Source: Croceicoccus sp. YJ47 (GTDB lineage Bacteria > Pseudomonadota > Alphaproteobacteria > Sphingomonadales > Sphingomonadaceae). Taken from it: DNA of 64,000 nucleotides. Under the pieces are notes generated by a model. It saw only the letters and a program-made list of their open reading frames with translations. It was not told the origin of the DNA and searched no databases. The number at the start of each line of letters is the position of its first letter. Positions within the stretch are counted from its first letter, which is position 1. A program made the position numbers and the translations under genes. This document shows, piece after piece, positions 18,109 to 25,902 of the stretch. The stretch is from NCBI RefSeq assembly GCF_016745095.1, contig NZ_CP067087.1, positions 1,352,501 through 1,416,500 of the forward strand, written 5' to 3'.

Positions 18109-18419
18109 GCCTTTGCACCCACGAGACCGGACGAATCGGGGTCGTTCCTGGCCGCTTGCGCGAGCGCCACGCCGCGCGCCGTCAGGCGATAGGCATGGCG
18201 CGGGGGCCGTCCGGGCGCGGTCGGCTCGCACCATTCGGAGGCGAGCAGGCCGCGGTCGCTCATCCGCATCAAAAGCGGGTAGAGCGAGCCTGACTTCAAC
18301 CCGGTCAGCTTCATGAGATCATAGCCGTGGATCCGCTCGGGCGCCCGATCGTATAGCGCGGCGAGAACGGCCAGCATCTGCGGAGAGGGGCGTCGGGAGC
18401 GAACCATGAGGTTCGGCAT
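18105..18419 (-). CDS. PadR family transcriptional regulator
   Basis: This 104-residue winged-helix protein, starting at 18419 or 18407, contains ALYDRAPERIHGYDLMKLTGL. The PadR hallmark SGSLYPLLMRMSDRGLL and PGRPPRHAYRLTARG follow. PadR proteins repress membrane or detoxification genes in response to small molecules. It heads a two-gene operon with the membrane protein, with ATGA coupling. AT-rich sequence containing repeated TATATA lies immediately upstream (18418-18430) and may hold the promoter. Confidence 0.9.
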   Translation of the reverse strand: MPNLMVRSRRPSPQMLAVLAALYDRAPERIHGYDLMKLTGLKSGSLYPLLMRMSDRGLLASEWCEPTAPGRPPRHAYRLTARGVALAQAARNDPDSSGLVGAKA

Positions 18420-18765
18420 ATATATGTAGAGTTATTGATGCAAGCCCGTTTCCGGTCCGTGATCAACGATGCCGGCATGACACGCACGGTCGTCGGCGAA
18501 TGATTGGGGGGTACGCTCCTTTCGGGACATGCAGAAGGAATGGATTTCGCCCTCCGTTACCCCGGAAAACCCCTCGCCTGCGCAATGCGAACGAACGGCA
18601 CAGATGCGCGTCACGCTCGACGTTGCTCCGCCCACCGACGGCCCAAGATTTGCACCACCGGGCGGCAAGCCAGCCGCCTGCCTTGGGCGGCTGACCATCG
18701 TTGGGGTTCAGCGGATTGCGGCGGCCCCGGCACGCATCTGCATTCATTGGCCCCGCAGCGACGGA
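18420..18765. other. Intergenic stretch without a supported gene
   Basis: This lies between padR and the 3' end of the S33 hydrolase gene. Small frames on both strands have no recognisable domain or good start, and I see no strong terminator. Confidence 0.5.
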
Positions 18766-20151
18766 TTATTCCTTCGGGGTGCAGCGCTCCTGCGGGACCT
18801 TGTCGTCGACAAACGCGGAGGCTGCCTGAATGAAGCAATCGGGCGCCACCAGAGCGAGGAAATGGGCACCGCCCTCGACCGTAGAAAAAATGATCTCGCC
18901 CCCTTTGGCCGAGAGCGTATCGGCATGCGCCTTCGCACCGTCATAAGGCGTGTTGGGGTCGAGCGTGCCCTGCATCACCAGGGTTCGGGGCAGGCGTTCG
19001 GGCACCCGACCGTAGAACGCATCGCGCCGATAGAGCGGCGCCGGCGTGTCGACCAGAAGACCCGGCAAGGGGCTGGTGAAGAGTGCGGCCTTCGCTTCGT
19101 TCGCTACCGTCGCGGCGGTGATGTCCCTTCGGCCATTGTTCTCCGACCCGCTGATCACCATGACAAGCGGCAGCGAAGAGGGCGATTGCGGGAACGCGCT
19201 CAACCGTGCGCGTTCTTCCTGCAACCCGGCGACCGTTTCGATGAGCGGCGCGGTGTCGTTGCGCGACAGCCCCGCAATGATCGCCGGGATGCGCGCGCGA
19301 AGCGCCGGGAAATTGAGCAGTCTGCCCATGAAGGCGCGAAGATCGCCGCCGGGAACATCGCCGATCCAGCCCGGCGCGTCCCGCGCGAGCAGCGCACGAT
19401 AGTCCGCCTCCTCAGCCGGCGTGAGCAGCGCCCGGCCCACGGCGTCCACGACATCGGTGCGGTGGCCAAGGTCCAGCGACGCATCCGTTTCGGCCGGCAC
19501 CATCCCGTCGAGGATGATCCCGTCGAGTTGCACAGGGGCGGTCTGCATCATGCGCAACACCAACTGCGTGCCGTAGGAGACGCCGTACACATAGACGCGG
19601 CCCGGCTGTCGGTATCGACCGATCAGGCCGGCGAGGTCGTGCGACGCATTGGTAATCGTGAATGCGCGCGACCGCGCCGCATTGGCGTGCATGAAGCCGA
19701 TACAGGGGCCCCACTCCTCGCCCGCAAGCGACAGGCCGGCGGGGCTGTCCGCCGCCTCCTGCTCGGGGCAGAGCTTCGCCGAGTAGCCCGTTCCGCGATG
19801 GTCGGGAATGACAAGGTCATAGTCGGAGAACGCAACCCGCAACGTCGGCAGGAGGGGATAGAAGGATGCGCCCGTTTCGCCGGGCCCGCCTGCGACGAGC
19901 CATATCTCCCCCCGCCGGCGTCGGGGCTCGGGCGCCGGAAACTTGCGCACGAAAAGCGCGATATCCGCGCCGCCCGGCATCGTCGCATCGAGCGGCATCC
20001 TGGCGGTCGCGCACAGGGAACCCGCCAACGCAGGCATGTCGCCGGCATCGTCGCATGGCGCAAACGACTGCGCGGCGGCAGGGGCGGAGATGCAGGCCGC
20101 CCACACCAACGCCGCAAGTTTCAGAGCCGATTTCACCATCCACACCGCCAT
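18766..20151 (-). CDS. Secreted alpha/beta hydrolase, S33 peptidase/TAP-like
   Basis: This 461-residue protein (459 or fewer if a later ATG is used) has a signal peptide ending near AAAQ. The alpha/beta hydrolase fold shows an oxyanion segment LVAGGPGETG and DLVIPDHRGTGYS. The nucleophile elbow is GVSYGTQ. The C-terminal acid is in QGTLDPNTPYDGAKAH and the histidine is in GGAHFL. This arrangement matches the tripeptidyl/prolyl aminopeptidase-like S33 group. It is probably periplasmic or outer-envelope. The real substrate is unknown. Confidence 0.88.
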   Translation of the reverse strand: MAVWMVKSALKLAALVWAACISAPAAAQSFAPCDDAGDMPALAGSLCATARMPLDATMPGGADIALFVRKFPAPEPRRRRGEIWLVAGGPGETGASFYPLLPTLRVAFSDYDLVIPDHRGTGYSAKLCPEQEAADSPAGLSLAGEEWGPCIGFMHANAARSRAFTITNASHDLAGLIGRYRQPGRVYVYGVSYGTQLVLRMMQTAPVQLDGIILDGMVPAETDASLDLGHRTDVVDAVGRALLTPAEEADYRALLARDAPGWIGDVPGGDLRAFMGRLLNFPALRARIPAIIAGLSRNDTAPLIETVAGLQEERARLSAFPQSPSSLPLVMVISGSENNGRRDITAATVANEAKAALFTSPLPGLLVDTPAPLYRRDAFYGRVPERLPRTLVMQGTLDPNTPYDGAKAHADTLSAKGGEIIFSTVEGGAHFLALVAPDCFIQAASAFVDDKVPQERCTPKE

Positions 20152-20164
20152 GGCCTCCTTTGAC

Positions 20165-21079
20165 GCGGTCCCGTATTAAGGGACCGCCCATGCAAAGGAA
20201 GTGACGCCGCTGTCAATCGCACCCGCCGCGCACGGGACGCCGCCGCGCCGTTCCGGTGGGCTTGTCCCGTCGACAGCCGGGGCGTTTGCGGAATGTCCGC
20301 ATGGGGCGCCTGCTCTCTCGCCATGGCGGGTGGCGCGGGGGCTTTCTATGCGTTCGGGTTTGCGTCGATGCTGGCGATGGAGCAATCCCCGCGCGTCGGG
20401 TGGATGGGCTCCACGGCTAGGATGATGAACGCCGCTTCCAGTCGGTCCTGCCGCGCATGCCTGTGTTCGAGAGTTCCGACATTGGCCGCTTTCACGGCAG
20501 GACGATCATGCGGAATTTCCTGCCGGTATTGGGCGGCGGCGCGGGCACCCGGACCGGGATCCAGCACATGGCCTGCGTGGTCGTGTTCGCCATTGTGCTG
20601 TCCGAAATGCGCCGGCGCCGCGATGCCGGGTTTTATGAGAGCCATCAGCAGGGAAGCGCCGGCCGGCGACGCCCTGCATCGCCTCGCTATTCGCCATCGC
20701 ACTTCCATAGGTTGTTCGAATGCATTTGCGTGTTCGGCGAGTGGGCATCACGCGTAACCTGCCCCTGTCCGCCCTGCTGTTGCTCACCGTTCCGGGGTTC
20801 GTCGATCGGTCACGTCAGTAATCGCGATAGCACGCGACGGGCGCGGACGACCCCATCGCCATCGGCGCGAGAGCTCCCATTCCGCCCTTCGCACAATGAA
20901 CATCCGGGCCAGGGCGGAGAACCACACATACGCCCTGATGTCTCAAAGCGCCGGTGCGCATCACCTCGCCATTCCGGCCGATGGGCGAGCGCGTCGTCCG
21001 TCCGTTCGATGAACGGCTGGCCCATGGCGTCAATGCCGGAAGGGAGAATTCGCAACCGATGCGCAGCGCCCCGGCCCCC
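20165..21079. other. Non-coding or decayed stretch
   Basis: About 0.9 kb has no convincing intact gene. Around 20293-20640 there are hydrophobic segments in two plus-strand frames, for example GAFYAFGFASMLAMEQ in one and ACVVVFAIVLSEMRRR in another. This is consistent with a decayed membrane protein, but I cannot name a family. The rest shows no codon structure I can support. Confidence 0.4.
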
Positions 21080-21997
21080 TCAAGCCGAAGGCGGGGTGCG
21101 GCGGGACGCCATCTCGCGGATCTTCGCTCTCAGCCAGCTCAGCCCCGGATCGCCCTTTCGCGTTGCATGGAACTGCATCATCTCGCGCATCGGCGGGATG
21201 GGAAACGGCACCGGCAGGATCTTCAGAGGAAGACGCCGTGCCATGTCATGCGCCAGCCTTTCGTGCATCACGCACAGCCGCTGCGTTCCCGGCACGAGGA
21301 ACGGCGCCTGGATGAAGGACGGCACGCGCACCTCGATCCGCCGTTCGACCGCGTTCTGCATCAGCCATGCGTCGGCAAAGGTGTGCTGGCGCGCGACGCT
21401 CACCCCGACATGGCCGGAATCGATGAAGGTCGCCCGGCTCAACCCCCCGGCAACCCGCGGATTTTCGGCGCAGGCGACGGTCACGTGCCGTTCCGCGAAC
21501 ACCAGTTCATGGGGATGGTCGGGATGGAGAAAGAACTCGGGCGTGAACATGAGGTCCAGATCGCCATTGCCCAGCGCCACCTGCGATTCCGGACCGGGCA
21601 GTTCAAAGGTGAAGCTGGCCGATGGCGCGTCCTGTTCCAGCGTGTCGAGCAGCGGGGCCAGCAGCACCGTCGTGATGTAATCGGAGGCGGCGATGCGGAA
21701 GCGCCGCTCCGACCGGCGGGGGTCGAAACTGCCCTGCCGCGTGATGAGCGCGCGAAGCTCCGCAATCTTGTCCGCAATTTCGCCCTGCATGGTCAGCGCG
21801 AAAGGCGTCGGTATCATCCGCTTGCCATGCTGCGCCAGGATATCGTCCTGAAAACTTTCGCGCAGCCGCTTGAGCGACGCGCTCATCGCGGATTGCGTGA
21901 CGTGGAGGCGATGGGCCGCGCGGGTCACGTTCTGCTCCTGCATCAGCACGTCGAACGCCACGAGCAGGTTGAGATCGAAATTGTCCAGCCGCATCAT
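21080..21997 (-). CDS. LysR-type transcriptional regulator (NodD-like)
   Basis: This protein is about 305 residues from the ATG at 21997. The N-terminal helix-turn-helix is DLNLLVAFDVLMQEQNVTRAAHRLHVTQSA, MSASLKRLRESFQDDIL. The effector-binding domain starts around RRFRIAASDYI, and the arrangement resembles NodD-type activators. It is transcribed away from the adjacent FAD monooxygenase, which is likely its target. An inverted repeat ATCATC...GATGAT (21993-22017) overlaps its start region and could be an autoregulatory site. Confidence 0.9.
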   Translation of the reverse strand: MMRLDNFDLNLLVAFDVLMQEQNVTRAAHRLHVTQSAMSASLKRLRESFQDDILAQHGKRMIPTPFALTMQGEIADKIAELRALITRQGSFDPRRSERRFRIAASDYITTVLLAPLLDTLEQDAPSASFTFELPGPESQVALGNGDLDLMFTPEFFLHPDHPHELVFAERHVTVACAENPRVAGGLSRATFIDSGHVGVSVARQHTFADAWLMQNAVERRIEVRVPSFIQAPFLVPGTQRLCVMHERLAHDMARRLPLKILPVPFPIPPMREMMQFHATRKGDPGLSWLRAKIREMASRRTPPSA

Positions 21998-22106
21998 CCA
22001 TCGATACCGTTGATGATAGATAAGCAAAAGAAAAAATTGGACCGATGGCAGTGCCGGTGGGACTGTCCGGCGCAAGAGTTCGGACCACGCGGGGGAGATC
22101 GCGACC
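21993..22106. promoter_or_regulatory. Divergent lysR/monooxygenase control region
   Basis: This is the AT-rich gap between divergent genes. It contains the inverted repeat ATCATC (21993-21998) and GATGAT (22012-22017), plus an A-rich run near 22024-22036. Its position fits a LysR operator and promoter; no site can be proven from sequence alone. Confidence 0.4.
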
Positions 22107-23221
22107 ATGCAAGGCTTGAAAGCGCTCGTCATCGGGGGCGGTATCGGGGGATTGACGGCGGCGATCGCCCTGCGCCGGGACGGTCATGCCGTCACCGTGA
22201 TCGAGAAGGATCCCGAATGGTCGGTCTATGGCGTCGGCATCATTCAGCAGGGTAATGTCGTGCGCGCGATGAAGCATCTCGACCTGCTCGACGATTACAT
22301 GGACGCGGCGGTCGGGTTCGATGTCGTCGCGGTCCACGCGCCCGATGGCACCGAGGTCGCGCGCGTGCCCAGCCCCCGCCTCGTCGATGGCTATCCCGCC
22401 AATGTGGAATCGGCCTACCCGCCCTGCACACGGTGCTGGGCGACCGCGCGATCGCGGCCGGCGCCGAAATCCGGCTCGGCGTGGTGGCGCATGCGATCGA
22501 GGATGACGGCGCCGGCGTCACGGTCCGCCTGTCGGACGGGAGCGAGGACCGTTTCGACATCGTGATCGGTGCCGACGGCATCTATTCCGATACCCGCCAG
22601 CGCATCATGCCGGAGGCGGGCACGCCCGAATATACCGGGCAGGCGGTGTGGCGCTACAACCTCCCCCGGCCGGATGATCTTGACGCGCTGCATGCCTTCA
22701 ACGGTCCCACCGGCGTCGGGCTGGTGCCGATGAGTTCGCAGATGATGTACATGTTCGTCACCACGCCGGAGCCGGGCAATCCCCGGTACGACAAGGCCGG
22801 TATCGCAAGGGCCATGCGCGAAAAACTGTCCGGGACCGCGCCGCAGATCCGGGAACTGGCCAAGGGCATCACCGATGACGAGGGCGTGGTCTATCGCCCG
22901 CTCGAGACGATGTTGCTCTACGGCGCGTGGAGTCGCGGGCGCGTGGTCCTGCTCGGCGATGCGGTGCATGCGACCACGCCGCACCTTGGACAGGGGGCCG
23001 GCATGGCGATCGAGGACAGCATCGTGCTGGCCGAGGAGCTGGCCCGGGCCGACACGCCCGAAGACGCCTTTGCCGCCTATCGCGAACGCCGTTTCGAACG
23101 CTGCCGCTATATCGTCGAGAGTTCGCTGGCCATTTGCCACGGACAGATCGGCAAGAGCCCACCGGTCGACAATCACGCGGCCACGACACAGATGTTCGAA
23201 GTCTGCGCACAGCCGATCTGA
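22107..23221 (+). pseudogene. FAD-dependent aromatic monooxygenase, one-base deletion
   Basis: This is a class A flavoprotein hydroxylase of the salicylate or 3-hydroxybenzoate hydroxylase-like group. The N-terminal FAD motif is VIGGGIGGLTAAIALRRDGH. The second half has the DG segment VIGADGIYSDTRQRI and the GD motif GRVVLLGDAVHATTPHLGQGAG. The first half is in one frame up to ESAYP and the second resumes in another at PALHTVLGDRAI. One base is missing near 22415-22425, within a C-run (TACCCGCC). Restoring it gives about 371 residues. It is divergent from lysR and near the remains of a Rieske oxygenase, so aromatic compound breakdown is the probable context. Confidence 0.88.
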
Positions 23222-23389
23222 ACCGCGAGTCCGGCGAGGATGCCGGAAATGGCGTGAGGGACTGCGGTCCTTCATACGGGCGTTGATCATCCGGGCCGCC
23301 GGTGGAGGCAGCAAAGCGATGCGCAATGCCTTCATCCGCGATCGTCACCGCGTCCTTTACGGCAGCGATCGGGCGTCGCAGGGGCGGGC

Positions 23390-24430
23390 GAACATTCCGC
23401 CCCCGTGGCGCCTCATACATTGCATCGGCGTCGAATAAGGCAGGCCGTTCATTTCCTGCTCGAACACGTCGGCCAGCACGCCAAGTCCGGGCGCCTCGGT
23501 CCCTTTCTGATCGAGGGTGCGGAATTTGGGCAACGCAGCGGGCGGCATCGGATCGCCCTTCTTTACGCGTGACAATATCCGCACCTCCATCCCATTTTGT
23601 CCGGCGTCTGTCCCGGCACCCTGCGACCGACGATGTTCGGCATCGCTCGCATCGTCGTGATCGGAACCGGTCTGCTCGGGATAAAGCTTCCGCATCTGCG
23701 CGCCCGGCGCATTTCCCGCGACGCTGCCCTCCGGCACTGTGATGGCCGGCGGGTCGGCGTCATGCCCGTAAGGGCGGGCGCTGCTTCCATTGTATCTGGC
23801 GAATGCGTCGACGATCCACTGCTGCCACTTGCCCTCGGTCCACGTGGGGCTCGTCACGCCGAGAGGGGTGAAATTGGCCTTCACATTGTCGCCCAAGGTC
23901 CAATATGCTGCGTCGCAGGCACCGGTAAGCGGAAGAAGTCGCGGGTGCGGAACGACGGTGTGACAGGCCTCCATGAAAGCCATCGTCCCTTTCCAGTTCG
24001 CGACGACTTCCTTCGCAACGCGCATGAGAATCACGCACACCGCGTGTCGCCAGCGTTTGAAATGTTCGGACGGCGGCGCGAGATTCGTATCGTGGCTAGG
24101 CCCGCCCTTTTCCTCATGCAGGAAAATATGGTCCGCCCCAGCACCCGAAACAGGCCGGGTTCGCCAAAGGCGTCATGCTCCATCACGGCGATCGTCCGCA
24201 TCTTCGCATAAGCGCAGGGCTCGCTCATGATGTTCGGCGCGACCTGTTCGCCTCGAACGGCATCGCGTTCAGCGCGGGCGGGCGCTCGCTCTACCATTCC
24301 GAAACCAGCAGGGCCTATGGAATTATTTCATGGGCGAGGATGGGATGTTGGGAACGCACGCTGCGCGCCACGCTGGCCCACAGCGAAGCACTCGCGCTCG
24401 ATTCGCCGGAATGCTTGTGTGGCCGTTGCT
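23390..24430 (-). pseudogene. Degenerate Rieske-type aromatic-ring-hydroxylating dioxygenase alpha subunit
   Basis: The part between 24045 and 23390 aligns by eye with the catalytic domain of ring-hydroxylating oxygenases. It shows EHFKRW and then NWKGTMAFMEACHTVVPHP, where E-x2-H-x4-H is the mononuclear iron site (near 23945-23971). NFTPLGVTSPTW-like and APGLGVLADVFEQEM...LPY blocks follow. About 50 residues that normally lie before the last block are missing. Upstream, fragments in different frames (near 24430 TSIPANR and 24150-24220 AFGEPGLFRVLG) resemble the N-terminus. The Rieske Cys-His motifs are not readable. Several shifts and an internal deletion make this a real pseudogene. Confidence 0.6.
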
Positions 24431-24961
24431 GCAGACGCTCCTAAACGGGTTTACCTATCCACCGACGGCAATGCCGAACATTCCGGCAGGGATCGGTGAG
24501 CGCGGTCCCAAGCGACGTCGCGGGGCTGAGCGGTGCGGCGCCGCGCCTTCGATCGCTCGAGACGGCGGCATGGTCATTTGCGATATTCTGGAGCCGGGCG
24601 CCCTACGCATTGCCATAGAAACCGATAATCACCGGCCATGCCTCGTCCCATGAACCGAAGATTTCAGGGAAAGGCGCGACGCCTTCGCGCGACAGCGGGC
24701 GCATGAATTTCGAGGGCGATGACGGCGCGCCGAGGCTATCCCTTCATCTCGCGCACTCATCGCGATGCTGTGATGCGGGGCAGCACAGCAAACGCAATTA
24801 TCGGCGAGGGCGCCACCCAAACCGCGCAACGGGAAACCGTCGGGCCTGTCGTTCATTACCTCATTTCATGACGAAAGGGGCCATGGCGCCGACAGGCCCG
24901 CCCTGCCGCGCACGGGCCTCTCGCCAATTTACACAAGCGCCCGGTTGAGGAGAACGCCGCA
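24431..24961. other. Decayed intergenic stretch with a short C-terminal gene fragment
   Basis: No intact gene is seen. On the minus strand, 24722-24603 reads as a plausible protein tail with segments FMRPLSREGVAPFPEIFG and WDEAWPVIIGFYGNA before a TAG stop. A second frame upstream (to about 24856) may be its continuation after a shift. I do not recognise the family. Confidence 0.35.
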
Positions 24962-25615
24962 ATGACAACCCGAAACACGGGCGAAGAGACGGGCGGCGAT
25001 TCCGGCGACGAGATTCACTCGGTCGGCGAAATCCTCGACATGCTGCGTTCGCTCGCGGATCGGCAGGACAAGGTTTCCATCGGCAATGTGCTCGATACCA
25101 TCGGGGACCGGTCCTATGGCCCGGCGATGATGCTGCCCGCGATGATCGAGATCAGCCCGGTCGGCGGGATTCCCGGCGTGCCGACATTGCTCGCCACGAT
25201 CGTCGCGCTGGCCGCCGCGCAATTGCTCATCGGCAAGGAGCATCTCTGGCTCCCGCAACTGGTTCAGAAGCGCGCGATTTCGGCCGGCAAGCTTCACAAG
25301 GCGGCGGACAAGCTCGACGGGCTGGCGAACTGGCTGGACCGGTGGTTCCACGGGCGCATGCCGCGCTTCGTGACCGGCATCTGGCCGCGCATTGCCGCCG
25401 CCATCGTGATTCTCCTGTGCCTCACCGTGCCGCCGCTCGAATTCGTGCCGTTTGCCAGCACGGCGCCGATGGCCGCCATCATCGCGTTCGGCCTGGCCCT
25501 GCTGGTGCGCGACGGGTTGCTCATGCTGATCGCGCTGGGCGTCGGCGTGGTGTCGATCGGCGCGGGGCTCGGTCTTGCGGGCAATAGCGGCCTTCTCGGC
25601 GGCAATTCGCAATAG
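24962..25615 (+). CDS. ExoD family membrane protein
   Basis: This 217-residue protein matches the ExoD exopolysaccharide-synthesis family. It has a cytoplasmic N-terminus with SVGEILDMLRSLADRQ and the conserved DRSYGPAMMLPAMIEISPVGGIPG. LLIGKEHLWLPQLVQKRAI and three or so C-terminal membrane spans (for example IAAAIVILLCLTVPPLEFVPF) follow. In rhizobia ExoD affects exopolysaccharide and alkaline tolerance; the biochemical role is unknown. It is convergent with the oxidase cluster. Confidence 0.9.
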   Translation: MTTRNTGEETGGDSGDEIHSVGEILDMLRSLADRQDKVSIGNVLDTIGDRSYGPAMMLPAMIEISPVGGIPGVPTLLATIVALAAAQLLIGKEHLWLPQLVQKRAISAGKLHKAADKLDGLANWLDRWFHGRMPRFVTGIWPRIAAAIVILLCLTVPPLEFVPFASTAPMAAIIAFGLALLVRDGLLMLIALGVGVVSIGAGLGLAGNSGLLGGNSQ

Positions 25616-25619
25616 CGCA

Positions 25620-25898
25620 CTAGCCGAAGAGGGCCGGCAGCACGGTGAACACCACGCCCGTGGCCGCAATCGCGATGCCCAGCCGGGGCACGGAACGCAT
25701 CGGCCCCGCCCCGGCCCGCCGCCAGAGCCACGCCATCGCGAAAAGCGCGGGCAGCGCCAGCCCGATCCCGACCACCCGCGCGGTGGCCTGCCCCGGAAAG
25801 ACACTGCTGCCGGCCCAGGACAGCGAAAAATGCGCTGCCCACACGCCAAGCGCCAGCGCCGGGGTCAGCCAGTCGATATCGTTGCGATAATCCGCCAC
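25620..25898 (-). CDS. Small membrane protein at the end of the oxidase operon
   Basis: This roughly 92-residue protein has three hydrophobic segments (WLTPALALGVWAAHFSLSWAG, VVGIGLALPALFAMAWLW, LGIAIAATGVVFTVLPALFG). The best start is GTG at 25898, four bases after the stop of the fused subunit I-III gene. It is probably translated with the oxidase and could be a small accessory or assembly subunit. No family is recognised. Confidence 0.65.
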   Translation of the reverse strand: MADYRNDIDWLTPALALGVWAAHFSLSWAGSSVFPGQATARVVGIGLALPALFAMAWLWRRAGAGPMRSVPRLGIAIAATGVVFTVLPALFG

Positions 25899-25902
25899 CC
25901 GT

